A stretch of 64,000 nucleotides of DNA from Herbaspirillum aquaticum (GCF_002213425.1 NZ_NJGV01000023.1:1-64000); one strand, 5' to 3'. Counted from the first letter of the stretch, positions 11,370 to 21,113 are shown. The notes: generated by a model from the sequence alone, not told the origin. Numbers and translations: made by a program.

Positions 11370-11568
11370 ATCTAAGAATTCTGCGCTTTGCGCTACTGGC
11401 CAATGTCATGGCGCCGCACGTCTGCCGGCACGGTCGCCTGCCGCCCGGTGGACGGCTGTGTTGCCCGCTGCTGGCGGGCTTGCGCCCGGCGCCACGGGCC
11501 TGGAACAGCGATTTTACCGTTCTTTGCCCCGCCACCGGGGAAAATTCCCGTAGCCAGGGCCCCGCGGC

Positions 11569-13599
11569 TCAATACGGGCGCGGCGCGGCGGCGATGCGCG
11601 GGGTCAGGAAGATCAGCAGTTCGGTCTTGTCCCGCACCTTGCTCTGGCTGCGAAACAGCGCCCCCAGCACCGGGATGTCGCCCAGCAGCGGCACCCGCGT
11701 CTCATGGTCATTGTCGGTCTGGGTGTAGATGCCGCCGATGACCACCGTGCCGCCATCCTCGACCTGGACCTTGGTCTTGATGTGCTTGGTATTGATGGCC
11801 AGTCCGCCCGGCGTGACGCTGCCCCGGCTGTCCTTGTTGACGTCCACCTCCAGGATCACGTTGCCGTCGGGGGTGATCTGGGGCGTGACTTCCAGCTTCA
11901 GGTTGGCTTTCTTGAAGGCGGTGGCGGTGCTGCCGTTGCCGGCGGCTTGCTGGTAGGGAATTTTTTCCCCCTGCTCGATCAGCGCGACCTGCTGGTCGGC
12001 CGTGATCAGGCGCGGGCTGGAGACGATTTTGCCGCGCCCGTCGGCTTCCAGTGCCGACAATTCGATGTTGAGGAAGCGCTGGGCCGCCGCGTTGAAGAGG
12101 GTGAAGGCGAAGCTGCCGGGCGCGGCGCCGCCGAGGCTCTCGCTACGCAGGTTGAGGGCCGGTTCGCGCAAATAGAGGTCGGGCGTGGCCGGCGTCTGGC
12201 CGCTTTGCTCGCCGATGGCGGCATAGCCGTTGCCGATGGCCGCGCCGCGCTTGGTGGCGGCCAGGCCGAGCTTGACGCCGAGATTGCGCGAAAAGCTGTC
12301 ATCGGCCTCGACGATGCGGGCTTCGATCAAGACCTGGCGCGAGGCCACATCGATGCGTTCGATCAGCTTGCGCACATTGGCCAGCACGGCCAGCGTGTCG
12401 GTGACCAGCAACTGGTTGGTGTGGCTGTCGATCATGGCGCTGCCCCGGCGCGAGAGCAGGGCATTGCGGCGGTTGGCCTGGGTGCTGCCGTCCTCGCCGA
12501 TGCCCAGCGCCTTGCGCAGGGTGTCGGCGCGCTGGTAATTGAGCTGGAAACTCTCGGCATGCAAGGGTTCGAGGTCGGCGATCATGGCCTTCTGCTCCAG
12601 TTCCAGGCGCTCGCGCGCCAGCATCTCGTCGCGCGGCGCGATCCACAGGACCTCGCCATGGCGGCGCATTTCCAGGCCCCTGGCTTGCAGGATCAGGTCC
12701 AGCACCTGGTCCCAGGGCAGGTCCTTCAGGCGCAGGCTCAACTGGCCGGTGACCGTATCGCTGGCCACGATGTTGACGCCGCTGTGTTCGGCCAGCACTT
12801 GCAGGGCGGTGCGCACCTCGATGTTCTGGAAGTTCAGGGAAAGCCGATGGCCTCCGTAAGTCTTGCCCTCCTGCAAGCCCGCCCCGGCGCCGCCGCCGGA
12901 GCTGACCGGCAGCACATCGATCACCAGTCGGCGCCGGCTCTGGTAGGCGTGGTAGCGCCACTGGCCCTGCATTTCCAGCACCAGGCGTGCGCCCTCCTGG
13001 TGGGGAAGTGCACTGTACTGCGTGACCGGCGTGCCCAGCTGGCCGGTCTGCACCTGCCGCCGCAGGGGCAGCGGTACGGTGGCGCCGGAGATGTCAGCGA
13101 TAAGGCGGCCGCCCAGCTGGCGTACCTGCACGGTCTGTTCGCTGCTGCCCAGTTCCACGGACAGGCGCGCCTCGCCCAGTGCCCCTCGTTGCAGGCTGAT
13201 GCCTTGCAAGGCCGCCGGGTCGGGCGCCGGTTGCAGGACCAGTTCCACCAGTAGGCGGTCTTCCTCGGCGCGCAGCGCATGGATGGCGGCCTGCTTGAGT
13301 GCCACCTGCAGCCGCAGCCGCTCGTCATCGGACGCAAGCTGGATGCGCTTGACCAGCCCGCTGCCGGCCAGGCTGCGCGAGACCGCCTCCGATGCCGCAG
13401 TCATGGGCAGGTCCAGGATCAGCTGGGGGGGATCCACCAGCTGGAAGGTTTGCACCTGGGCCGCATCCATTGGTGCTTCCAGCCGCAGTTCCAGCGTGGC
13501 ACCGTCGGTGCGGGGATGCAGGTGGATAGCCAACAGGCGGTTTTCGGCCAACGCAGGGTGGCTCACCAGCAGCGTGAGCAGGAGCAGGATCATCTTCAT
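11569..13599 (-). CDS. pilQ: Type IV pilus secretin PilQ
   Basis: 676 residues. PilQ forms the outer-membrane ring through which the pilus passes. A signal peptide (about 1-18, ending HPALA) is followed by two AMIN-like regions that bind peptidoglycan (about 25-240). Next comes a secretin/TonB short domain (about 255-320, SLNFQNIEVRTALQVLAEHSGVNIV), then secretin_N, and the C-terminal secretin domain (about 490-675) with EADGRGKIVSSPRLITADQ, the VTPQITPDGNVILEV stretch and VPLLGDIPVLGALFRS. Its start overlaps the pilP stop by four bases. It is last in pilMNOPQ; aroKB follows 199 bases later on the same strand, as in many beta- and gamma-proteobacteria. Confidence 0.97.
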   Translation of the reverse strand: MKMILLLLTLLVSHPALAENRLLAIHLHPRTDGATLELRLEAPMDAAQVQTFQLVDPPQLILDLPMTAASEAVSRSLAGSGLVKRIQLASDDERLRLQVALKQAAIHALRAEEDRLLVELVLQPAPDPAALQGISLQRGALGEARLSVELGSSEQTVQVRQLGGRLIADISGATVPLPLRRQVQTGQLGTPVTQYSALPHQEGARLVLEMQGQWRYHAYQSRRRLVIDVLPVSSGGGAGAGLQEGKTYGGHRLSLNFQNIEVRTALQVLAEHSGVNIVASDTVTGQLSLRLKDLPWDQVLDLILQARGLEMRRHGEVLWIAPRDEMLARERLELEQKAMIADLEPLHAESFQLNYQRADTLRKALGIGEDGSTQANRRNALLSRRGSAMIDSHTNQLLVTDTLAVLANVRKLIERIDVASRQVLIEARIVEADDSFSRNLGVKLGLAATKRGAAIGNGYAAIGEQSGQTPATPDLYLREPALNLRSESLGGAAPGSFAFTLFNAAAQRFLNIELSALEADGRGKIVSSPRLITADQQVALIEQGEKIPYQQAAGNGSTATAFKKANLKLEVTPQITPDGNVILEVDVNKDSRGSVTPGGLAINTKHIKTKVQVEDGGTVVIGGIYTQTDNDHETRVPLLGDIPVLGALFRSQSKVRDKTELLIFLTPRIAAAPRPY

Positions 13600-14282
13600 G
13601 GCGTTACTCCGGGGCGGATCAGGCGGCGACGGGCGGTCCTGGCGTTCCTGGCGGTCGAGCGCGCCGAGGGCAGGGGCGGGGCAGTGACGGCCAAGGCGCT
13701 GGACGCCGGCAGGCTGGCCAGGGAAATGGTCTGGCGCTGCCCGTCTTCCCGGCCGATGTCGATGGCCTCCTCGCGCACCGCCAGAACGCGTCCCAGGCTG
13801 CCGGGCAGCGCATCCCCGCTCTGCAGCTGCCGGATGCTGCCCTCCACGTCGATGATGGCGATCCAGTGCTCGTCGCGGCGCAGGGTGCCCAGCAAGCGCA
13901 GGCCGGGCGCGGGCGACAAGACTGCCACGGCGGGGGTGGCAGCCTGCGCAGGAGGGCCTTCGTCCTCATCGCCCTCGCGCTCGTGCTCACGTTCACGTTC
14001 ACGAGCGCGGGAGCCTGCCTGTCGTGAAGGCTCTGCCGTGGCGGCCTCCCTGAGCTGGAAGGGATCGGGCAAGTCGGCGTTGTCGCCGTCTGGCGTTTCA
14101 TCGGCGGCGGCATCGGCAGGGCCGGGCGCTGCACCCGTTCGAGCGGCTGCCGAGGATCGCCCCGCCTGCTCCATCCAGGCGCGGGTGGCCGTCACTTCAT
14201 CGGGATGGTCGACGGCGCGCAGGGTGCCGTAGCCCGCGAGCGCCAGCAGCAGCGGCAGCAAGGCCAGCCAGGACAGATTCAT
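13596..14282 (-). CDS. pilP: Type IV pilus assembly protein PilP (lipobox cysteine missing)
   Basis: 228 residues from the ATG at 14282, which overlaps the pilO stop. PilP links the inner-membrane PilMNO complex to the PilQ secretin. The N-terminus has a hydrophobic stretch (residues about 3-19) ending LALAGYG, where a lipoprotein would have LAGCG, so no lipidation site is present. A long acidic, charged linker (about 35-110, with an Arg/Glu repeat RAREREREHEREGDEDE) leads to the conserved PilP beta domain with LRLLGTLRRDEHWIAIIDVEGSI and SGDALPGSLGRV. Identity rests on this domain and on the operon position. Confidence 0.88.
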   Translation of the reverse strand: MNLSWLALLPLLLALAGYGTLRAVDHPDEVTATRAWMEQAGRSSAAARTGAAPGPADAAADETPDGDNADLPDPFQLREAATAEPSRQAGSRAREREREHEREGDEDEGPPAQAATPAVAVLSPAPGLRLLGTLRRDEHWIAIIDVEGSIRQLQSGDALPGSLGRVLAVREEAIDIGREDGQRQTISLASLPASSALAVTAPPLPSARSTARNARTARRRLIRPGVTP

Positions 14283-14869
14283 GGGACGAACTCCTTTTTC
14301 TCCCCTGCAGCGAGGGAGGCGGCCACTGGAGCGCTCACGGTGGCATTCATCTGCAGCACGGCCTGTCCTCCTGCTTCGGCCACGCTGATATCGAGCCGCT
14401 CGAAGAGCACCGGCAGCGGCAGGCTGCTGACCAGTTCCACGAAACGCATCAGGCCGGCATGGCTGCCACGCAGCACGATGGCCGCAGTCAGCTTGCCGCT
14501 GCCGGGCTTGAAGGATTCCAATGTCAATCCACACTCGCTGGCGCGCCGGGCCAGCTTGGCTTGCAGCAGATCAGGCTGCGACTGCTCGGCCGGCCACAGT
14601 TGCGCCTGCTGGGCCGCCAGTTGCATCGCCAGCGCTGTTTCACGGGATTGCAGGGCGGGCTGTTGCGAGCGTTGCGTCAATGCCGCCTGGTATTGCACAC
14701 GCAGGTCCTGCTGGCGCTGGCGTGCGGCCTGCCGTTGATCCTCCAGTTCGCTCACGGCCAGCAGCAGGCCGCTGCCGGCGCACAGGAGCGTGACCAGCAG
14801 CGCCAGTGACAGGCGCGCCAACAGGGGCCAGTGGGCAGGATGCGTGCGCCATTGGCGGGCCGGGCTCAC
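14279..14869 (-). CDS. pilO: Type IV pilus inner-membrane protein PilO
   Basis: 196 residues. One transmembrane segment (about residues 18-40, ARLSLALLVTLLCAGSGLLLAV) is followed by a coiled-coil-prone Gln/Ala/Arg-rich region (about 42-100). A ferredoxin-like domain comes next, with AIVLRGSHAGLMRFVELVSSLPLPVLFERLDI typical of PilO. It pairs with PilN in the periplasm and joins the cytoplasmic PilM ring to PilP. It overlaps pilN and pilP by four bases on either side, which suggests translational coupling. Confidence 0.92.
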   Translation of the reverse strand: MSPARQWRTHPAHWPLLARLSLALLVTLLCAGSGLLLAVSELEDQRQAARQRQQDLRVQYQAALTQRSQQPALQSRETALAMQLAAQQAQLWPAEQSQPDLLQAKLARRASECGLTLESFKPGSGKLTAAIVLRGSHAGLMRFVELVSSLPLPVLFERLDISVAEAGGQAVLQMNATVSAPVAASLAAGEKKEFVP

Positions 14870-15432
14870 GGTGCAGCTTCCTGCGAGGCGGGCAGGGGGG
14901 CGGCCAAGGGAATCGCGAGGATGAAGGCATAGCCTCCCTCTTCGGCGTGCAGGTCATGCAGGGCTGTGCCTTCCAGGCCGCTCGCGACGAGGGCGGCGGC
15001 GAAGTCGCGGACCTCCTGTGCGCTGGGTGCTTGTCCCCGCAATTCGCCGCGATCGCCTTGCAGCAGGATGCGTTGCAAGCGGACCTGGCTGCGGCTGGCC
15101 TGCGCCGCCTGGGCTGCGGCCCGCAGCAACCGCGCCGCCTGCTGGCGTCGCAGGCCCAGTTGCCGGTGGTCCTTGAGCTGCTTTTCCAGTGCGGTGATCC
15201 GGGTGCGCAGGGTGGCAGTTTGTTTGGCCTGGGGTGACAGCGTCTGCAGTTCTGCCGTCAGCAGCGCATTGGCCTGCTGCAAGGACGCCGTGTGCAAGGA
15301 AATGCGCAAGCCGGGCAGGGCTGCCAGCGTGCCGCCCAATAGCAGGGCCGCTGCGAGCATGCGATAGAAGTTTTGTTCATGTGCACGCCGCCGCTGGGCT
15401 GGCGAGCGCGAGAAGTCGATGCCGCATCTCAT
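14866..15432 (-). CDS. pilN: Type IV pilus inner-membrane protein PilN
   Basis: 188 residues from the ATG at 15432, which overlaps the pilM stop as ATGA; a longer upstream frame runs inside pilM and is rejected. The short cytoplasmic N-terminus carries the PilM-binding motif region MRCGIDFSRSPAQRRRA; in PilN this normally reads INLLPWR-like and here it is diverged. A transmembrane segment (about 26-46) and a coiled coil (about 48-105) follow, then the periplasmic domain ending in GYAFILAIPLAAP. The overlap chain with its neighbours is strict. Confidence 0.88.
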   Translation of the reverse strand: MRCGIDFSRSPAQRRRAHEQNFYRMLAAALLLGGTLAALPGLRISLHTASLQQANALLTAELQTLSPQAKQTATLRTRITALEKQLKDHRQLGLRRQQAARLLRAAAQAAQASRSQVRLQRILLQGDRGELRGQAPSAQEVRDFAAALVASGLEGTALHDLHAEEGGYAFILAIPLAAPLPASQEAAP

Positions 15433-16328
15433 GCCAGTCCCTCCCAGGCCAGCGCCAGCGCGAGATGGTAGTCCGGCGGCATCTGCGCCGCGAAATGCGG
15501 CGAGAGCATCAAGGAAGCCGGCGGCATGGCCACGCGGGCCTCCAGTGCGGCGTATTTGGTAAAGGCGCGTGCAATGGCCAACAGCGCAGGATGGTCGCCG
15601 CTCAGCAGCAGCCTGCGCGGTAGCGGCTTGAGGACCGGCGCGGCCTGGGAGAGCAAGGCCAGGTGCGCACTGCGCAGGGCGACCGGCGGCATGGCATGGC
15701 TGGGACCGTCGCCATGCAGCAGCCACTGGCCACTGCGGTCCAGCCGCAGCACGGCGCTCTGGTCGCTGCGCTGGCCGTCGCGCAGCCAGGCCGCGAGGCA
15801 CAAGTCTTCCGGCGCCAGCGTGGCCAGCGGGCGGCCCAGTGCTGCCGCCAGCGACAGGCGGTCCTCAATGGCCAGCCGCGAGGCCGCCACGGCCAGCACT
15901 TGCCGGTCCGGCGGCGAGCCCGGCTGCGGGCCCAGTTCAAGGTAGTCCAGCGCATGGTCGTCGGTGCTGATGCCATGCGCAGCCATTTCGGCGTGCACCT
16001 GGCGCTGCCGCTGCACCGGATGGGCTGCGGCCGGCAGCACCAGGCGCCGGCCGGTCAGGCAAGGGACCGGCACGGCCAGTGCCAGCGCTGCCCCCTGGCA
16101 GCCGGGCTCGTCCAGCAGCGAGCGGCAGATCAGCGTGAGCGCATCGATATCGGTGATCTGACCGTCCTGGCAGATGATCCCGCCCGTGAGACGCTGGGTC
16201 AGCCGCAGCAGCTGGGTGCGCCGGCCGATACGGCGCAACAGCGCCAGGCGCACGCGGTCGGGCGCGATGTCGAGGCCGGCGCACAGGTGCGGGTTCGTGC
16301 GGCCAAAAAAAGGGAGGAAGCCTGCCAT
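15429..16328 (-). CDS. pilM: Type IV pilus assembly ATPase-like protein PilM
   Basis: 299 residues. PilM is an actin-like cytoplasmic protein that binds the PilN tail. The N-terminal pattern PHLCAGLDIAPDRVRLALL resembles the first phosphate loop of the actin fold, and RRLLLSGDHPALLAIA near the C-terminus fits a later nucleotide-contacting segment. The sequence is diverged, and identity rests partly on being first in a complete pilMNOPQ order. It is divergent from mrcA across 271 bases, the arrangement commonly seen in proteobacteria. Confidence 0.9.
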   Translation of the reverse strand: MAGFLPFFGRTNPHLCAGLDIAPDRVRLALLRRIGRRTQLLRLTQRLTGGIICQDGQITDIDALTLICRSLLDEPGCQGAALALAVPVPCLTGRRLVLPAAAHPVQRQRQVHAEMAAHGISTDDHALDYLELGPQPGSPPDRQVLAVAASRLAIEDRLSLAAALGRPLATLAPEDLCLAAWLRDGQRSDQSAVLRLDRSGQWLLHGDGPSHAMPPVALRSAHLALLSQAAPVLKPLPRRLLLSGDHPALLAIARAFTKYAALEARVAMPPASLMLSPHFAAQMPPDYHLALALAWEGLA

Positions 16329-16528
16329 ATGCCGTTCTCATGCAAAGGGAAGCTTCGGATTCTCCAGTGGGCGTGGCGGGGCGGGAATAGCGGAAACTTG
16401 AGGAATGCCTGTCAATTTGCAGCAATTGGCGCGAAATGCCGCACTTCGCTGCACGCTCCCCGGAACCGGCCTCCTGCCCTTTGGTCTATTTGCAACACCC
16501 GGCCGCGCGGCGGCTCAGGGCGAGCCGC

Positions 16529-16534
16529 TATAAT
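16529..16534 (+). promoter_or_regulatory. -10 box of the mrcA promoter
   Basis: A consensus TATAAT lies 66 bases upstream of the mrcA start in an otherwise very GC-rich stretch. No good -35 hexamer is visible 16-18 bases upstream, so only the -10 element is claimed. Confidence 0.5.
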
Positions 16535-16599
16535 GCGGGCTTGTTTCTTCCACTCCGGCTCTGGCCTGCAGCTTCGGCCTGCTTTAACGCTTAATTCGA

Positions 16600-18996
16600 A
16601 TGTCTTCATCTTCCAACGGCGGCGATCAACGCAAACCGGCATCGGCGGATGCCCCCGCAGAAAAGGCGCCCCGCAAGCGCATGCACTGGTCGCTGCGCAT
16701 CCTCCTGGGTTTGTTCGGTACCGTGCTGGGCCTGGTGGTGATGGTGCTCCTGGGCGTGACCTTCATCGTCGCCCTGACCTATCCCAAGCTGCCCGACCTA
16801 GATACGCTGACCGACTATCGTCCCAAGATCCCGCTGCGCATCTTCTCCGCCGATGGCGTGCTGATCGGTGAATTCGGTGAGGAACGCCGCAACCTGGTCC
16901 ACTTCAAGGACATCCCGGACATCATGAAGAAGGCCGTCCTGGCCATCGAGGATGACCGCTTCTACGAACACGGCGGTGTCGATTACCAGGGGATTGCCCG
17001 CGCGACCTTCTCCAACCTCTCCGGCGGCGGCGGCGGTGCCTCCACCATCACGCAGCAGGTGGCGCGCAACTTCTTCCTGACCAGCAACGAGCCGACCTTC
17101 CTGCAGAAGGCCACACGCAAGTTCTTCTACGAGATCCCGCTGGCCTGGAAGATCGAGAACAACCTGACCAAGGACCAGATCCTTGAGGTCTACATGAACC
17201 AGATCTATCTGGGCCAGCGTGCCTACGGCTTCGCCTCGGCCGCCCAGATCTATTTCGGCAAGCAGCTGAAGGACCTCACCATCGCCGAAGCGGCCATGCT
17301 GGCCGGCCTGCCCAAGGCACCCTCGGCCTACAACCCGGTGGTCAATCCCAAGCGCGCGCATGCGCGCCAGCAGTACATCCTCTTGCGCATGCGCCAGCTG
17401 GGCTACATCACCGATGCCCAGTACCAGGAAGCCAAGGATGAGGAATTGCGCGTCAAGGGCGACAGCTCGGCCTTCGGCATGCACGCCGAATACGTGGCTG
17501 AAATGGCGCGCCAGCTGGTCTATGCGCAGTACAAGGACGAGACCTACACGCGCGGCCTGAACGTCTTCACCACCATCACCAAGGCCGACCAGGACGCCGC
17601 CTACATCGCCCTGCGCCGCGGCATCATCGACTATGAGCGCCGCCACGGCTATCGCGGTCCGGAAGGCTACATGGAGCTGCCCGAGAAGGCCACCAAGGAC
17701 GCCGTCGAAGATGCAGTCGAAGTGGAGCTGGCGGATCACCCCGACAGTGACGACATGGTTGCGGCCGTGGTGCTGGAGGCCAAGCCCAAGGAAATCACCG
17801 CCATGCTTTCCACCGGCGAAGAGATCAGCATCTCCGGCGCCGGCCTGGGCTTTGGCGCCAACCTGCTCTCGGACAAGGCACCGCCGCAGAAGAAGATTCG
17901 CCGTGGCGCCATCATCCGCGTCTTCCAGGATGGCAACAGCTGGATCATCACCCAGATGCCGGAAGTGGAATCGGCCTTCGTCTCGGTGAACTCGCGCGAT
18001 GGCGCAATCCGCTCGCTGGTGGGCGGCTTCGACTTCAACCGCAACAAGTTCAACCACGTCACGCAGGCGTGGCGCCAGCCGGGTTCGTCGTTCAAGCCCT
18101 TCATCTATTCGTCGTCGCTGGAAAAGGGCTTGTCGCCGGCCACCATCATCAATGATGCGCCGCTGACCTTCACCCAGACCGGTGGCCAGGTGTGGCAGCC
18201 GAAGAACTATGGCGGCAAGTTCGAAGGCCCCATCTCGATGCGCCGCGCCTTGCAGAAGTCGATCAACCTGGTCTCCATCCGTATCCTGGAGCGCGTGGGC
18301 GTGAAGTATGCGCAGGAATACATCACCCGCTTCGGTTTCGATGCCGACAAGAACCCGCCCTACCTGACCCTGGCACTGGGTGCGGGCAACGTCACGCCGC
18401 TGCAGATGGTGGGCGCATATTCGGTATTCGCCAACGGCGGCTACAAGATCAATCCCTACCTGATCACCAAGGTCACCGACAGCAACGGCGAAGTCCTCTC
18501 GCAGGCCAAACCGGCCACCGCCGACGATGAATCGAACCGCGTCATCGACGCCCGCAATGCCTTCATCATGGACAGCATGCTGCGCGACGTTGTGCGCCAT
18601 GGCACCGCGGTCAAGGCCTTGTCGTTGAAGCGTACCGACCTGGCCGGCAAGACCGGTACCACCAACGATTCCATGGATGCCTGGTTCGCCGGCTATCAAC
18701 CGGGCCTGACTGCAATTGCCTGGATCGGCTACGACCAGCCCAAGAGCCTGGGTGACCGCGAAACCGGTGGCGGCCTGGCCCTGCCGGTGTGGATCAGCTA
18801 CATGTCCAAGGCCCTCAAGGATGTGCCCAATGTGGACCGCAAGGTGCCGGATGGCGTGATCGAGTCGGGTGGCGAGTATTACTATGCCGAGTTCCCGCCC
18901 AGCGCCATGGTGCGTGACCTGGGCATGGGCGATCGCGGTGGACTGACACCGGAAGAAGAAAAGGCCAAGACGCAGATGAAGAACGAGTTGTTCTGA
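16600..18996 (+). CDS. mrcA: Penicillin-binding protein 1A (bifunctional peptidoglycan synthase)
   Basis: 798 residues. It polymerises lipid II and cross-links the glycan strands on the periplasmic side. A cytoplasmic N-terminus precedes a transmembrane segment (about residues 30-56). The glycosyltransferase family 51 domain has AIEDDRFYEHGGVDYQGIAR (catalytic Glu) and STITQQVARNFF. An OB-like insertion (about 330-430) carries an acidic patch. The transpeptidase domain has SSFK (about 496-499) and KTGTT (about 684-688). The product resembles PBP1A rather than PBP1B in its insertion and length. A hairpin terminator follows about 90 bases after the stop. Confidence 0.96.
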   Translation: MSSSSNGGDQRKPASADAPAEKAPRKRMHWSLRILLGLFGTVLGLVVMVLLGVTFIVALTYPKLPDLDTLTDYRPKIPLRIFSADGVLIGEFGEERRNLVHFKDIPDIMKKAVLAIEDDRFYEHGGVDYQGIARATFSNLSGGGGGASTITQQVARNFFLTSNEPTFLQKATRKFFYEIPLAWKIENNLTKDQILEVYMNQIYLGQRAYGFASAAQIYFGKQLKDLTIAEAAMLAGLPKAPSAYNPVVNPKRAHARQQYILLRMRQLGYITDAQYQEAKDEELRVKGDSSAFGMHAEYVAEMARQLVYAQYKDETYTRGLNVFTTITKADQDAAYIALRRGIIDYERRHGYRGPEGYMELPEKATKDAVEDAVEVELADHPDSDDMVAAVVLEAKPKEITAMLSTGEEISISGAGLGFGANLLSDKAPPQKKIRRGAIIRVFQDGNSWIITQMPEVESAFVSVNSRDGAIRSLVGGFDFNRNKFNHVTQAWRQPGSSFKPFIYSSSLEKGLSPATIINDAPLTFTQTGGQVWQPKNYGGKFEGPISMRRALQKSINLVSIRILERVGVKYAQEYITRFGFDADKNPPYLTLALGAGNVTPLQMVGAYSVFANGGYKINPYLITKVTDSNGEVLSQAKPATADDESNRVIDARNAFIMDSMLRDVVRHGTAVKALSLKRTDLAGKTGTTNDSMDAWFAGYQPGLTAIAWIGYDQPKSLGDRETGGGLALPVWISYMSKALKDVPNVDRKVPDGVIESGGEYYYAEFPPSAMVRDLGMGDRGGLTPEEEKAKTQMKNELF

Positions 18997-19086
18997 TACC
19001 CTGGGTTTTTGATTTCCGGTGAACGGATAAAAAATATAAACGATTTATATCATTTAAATTTTTTCCGTTGGTCATTGCTCCAAATG

Positions 19087-19118
19087 AAAACCGCCTGTCG
19101 CAAGACAGGCGGTTTTTT
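19087..19118. terminator. Bidirectional intrinsic terminator between mrcA and the serine hydrolase gene
   Basis: Stem AAAACCGCCTGTC / GACAGGCGGTTTT with a GCAA loop; T runs on both strands allow it to stop the convergent transcripts of mrcA (plus) and the serine hydrolase (minus). Confidence 0.9.
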
Positions 19119-19146
19119 CATGGGCATCGACATTGCGCCGTCAGGA

Positions 19147-20334
19147 TCAATCCTTGCCCGACACCACATGGCTGATGCTGCGCATGGCCAGCAGGGTCAG
19201 TACTTCATCCTGCTCGGTGCCATAGTCGCTGAGTTTGACGATCACCGTGCGCGTGGCCGGGTTGACGTAGATGTATTGGCCGAACACGCCGATGGCCGAG
19301 AAGTCGCGGTCATTGGCATTGCCCGGCGGGATCCACCAGCCATCGCGATAGTCCAGTGCATTGCCGGTGTTGACCGGCTGGCGCGGCTCGGCGGCCCAGG
19401 TGGGGCTGACGATCTGTTGCCCGCCCATGCGTCCACCCTGCAGGTAAAGCAAGCCGAGGCGGGCGAAGTCACGGGCCGTGGTATTGAGGCAGCAGAAAGC
19501 CTTTTCCACACCATGCTGCCGGCTATCCACGCTCCAGCTGGCCTCCTGCTCCATGCCCAGCGGCTCCCACAGCACCTGCTGGGCGAAGTCGGACAGGCGC
19601 ATGCCGGTCGCGCGCGCCAGCACCCGCGACAGGATCAGCGTATCGACGCTGCGATATTCGAAGCGCGACCCCGGCGTGAAGCGCAGGCCGCTGCGGCGGG
19701 CGATGAAGCGCTGCAGGTCGGTGCTGACGAACATGCGCACCACCGGCGAAGCGAGCGAGCCGCCGTAGTTTTCATCGACATCGATGCCCGAGCGCATGTC
19801 CAGCAGCTGGCCGACGGTGATGTTGGCGTAAGCCGGCGAAATTTCATCGGGCTTCAGATAGCGGCCGATGGGATCGTTGAGCGAGTTGATCTTGCCCTGT
19901 TTCAGCGCCACACCGGTCAGCGCCGAAACGAAGGATTTGGCCACCGAGAATGACGTGAAGCGCGAATTGGCATCGTAGCCATCGATGTAGCGCTCATAGA
20001 CCACGTTGCCATCCTGGATCACCACGAAGGCGTGCGTCGCCGTACCCTTGATGAAATCGAGCAGCGGCAGCGGCTTGCCGTCCTTCCAGGGCACATCGAT
20101 GTTGAGCGGGCGCAGTACCGTGGGCAGCGGCTGGGGATGCGAGGATGGCGCAATCGGATGGTCCTCGAACACCTTGTAGCTCTGGCTGCGCGGGGTCAGG
20201 TCGAATTGCAGGTCGACCAGCGCAGGCAGGCTGGGCAGGTCGGCGATGCGGCGGCCGATCTCGGCGCCGGCCAGCAGCACCAGCAAGGCGGCTGCGCTGC
20301 GGGCGAGCAGGGTGGTGGTGCGGGCGTGGGGCAT
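19147..20334 (-). CDS. Beta-lactamase-fold serine hydrolase
   Basis: 395 residues. An N-terminal hydrophobic segment (about 9-23) suggests export or membrane anchoring. The serine-acylation motif SVAK (Ser130-Lys133) and downstream SRFEYRSVDTLILSRVLARATG, holding the Tyr of the second motif, are those of the class C beta-lactamase / 6-aminohexanoate-dimer hydrolase (NylB-like) group. GGRMGGQQIVSP and DGWWIPPG are also typical of that group. Substrate cannot be predicted. It could be an esterase, amidase or D-aminopeptidase-like enzyme; resistance function is not implied. Monocistronic. Confidence 0.82.
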   Translation of the reverse strand: MPHARTTTLLARSAAALLVLLAGAEIGRRIADLPSLPALVDLQFDLTPRSQSYKVFEDHPIAPSSHPQPLPTVLRPLNIDVPWKDGKPLPLLDFIKGTATHAFVVIQDGNVVYERYIDGYDANSRFTSFSVAKSFVSALTGVALKQGKINSLNDPIGRYLKPDEISPAYANITVGQLLDMRSGIDVDENYGGSLASPVVRMFVSTDLQRFIARRSGLRFTPGSRFEYRSVDTLILSRVLARATGMRLSDFAQQVLWEPLGMEQEASWSVDSRQHGVEKAFCCLNTTARDFARLGLLYLQGGRMGGQQIVSPTWAAEPRQPVNTGNALDYRDGWWIPPGNANDRDFSAIGVFGQYIYVNPATRTVIVKLSDYGTEQDEVLTLLAMRSISHVVSGKD

Positions 20335-20372
20335 GAGGCTCGTTCTTGGAATGGTGAGCCTATTGTGCCCGA

Positions 20373-21113
20373 TTACCCGGCGCTTTTGCTTGCCGCGTAC
20401 TGTTCATAGCCACGGGCGCGCAGTTCGCAGGCCGGGCACTTGCCGCAGCCGTGGCCCCAGTCGTGCAGCTGGCCGCGCTCGCCCAGGTAGCAGGTGTGGG
20501 TATCGGCGCGGATCAGGTCCACCAGCGCGGTGCCACCCAGCGATTCGGCCAGGGACCAGGTCTGGGCCTTGTCGATCCACATCAGCGGGGTTTCCACCTT
20601 CAGCTGCGTGGCCATGCCCAGGTTGAGCGCCACTTGCAGGGCTTTCATGGTGTCGTCACGGCAATCGGGATAGCCAGAAAAATCGGTCTCGCACATGCCA
20701 CCGACCAGCACGTTCAAGCCGCGGCGATAAGCCAGCGTGGCGGCCACGGTCATGAACAGCAGGTTGCGGCCGGGCACGAAGGTATTGGGCAGGCCGTTGT
20801 CCTGCATGGCGATGGCGACATCGCGCGTCAATGCCGTGTCGGAAATTTTGCCGATCAGCGACAGGTCGATCATGTGGTCCTCGCCCAGGCGGGACTGCCA
20901 TTCGGGCGAGAAGGCCTTGATCTTTTCCAGCAGGGCCGGACGCACTTCCAGTTCGATGGCATGGCGCTGGCCGTAGTCGAAGCCGATGGTCTCCACCCGT
21001 TGATAGCGCGACAGCGCCCAGGCCAGGCAGGTGGTGGAATCCTGGCCGCCGGAGAAGAGCACCAGGGCGCTCTGGGTGTTCAGGGTGGGGGCGATGGCGG
21101 GGATAGCGGACAT
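20373..21113 (-). CDS. queC: 7-cyano-7-deazaguanine synthase QueC
   Basis: 246 residues from the ATG at 21113; a TTG 15 bases further upstream is possible but has no better binding site. QueC converts 7-carboxy-7-deazaguanine to preQ0 with ammonia and ATP in queuosine synthesis. The PP-loop motif [16 protein letters not shown] is at about residues 19-34. The zinc-binding cysteines are near the C-terminus in [25 protein letters not shown]. Other que genes are not in view. It is followed by the serine hydrolase gene only 38 bases away, which may be co-transcribed. Confidence 0.97.
   Translation of the reverse strand: MSAIPAIAPTLNTQSALVLFSGGQDSTTCLAWALSRYQRVETIGFDYGQRHAIELEVRPALLEKIKAFSPEWQSRLGEDHMIDLSLIGKISDTALTRDVAIAMQDNGLPNTFVPGRNLLFMTVAATLAYRRGLNVLVGGMCETDFSGYPDCRDDTMKALQVALNLGMATQLKVETPLMWIDKAQTWSLAESLGGTALVDLIRADTHTCYLGERGQLHDWGHGCGKCPACELRARGYEQYAASKSAG

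Noticed and set aside
16798..18699. Minus-strand open frame of 633 codons
   Set aside because: Shadow of mrcA; no recognisable domains.
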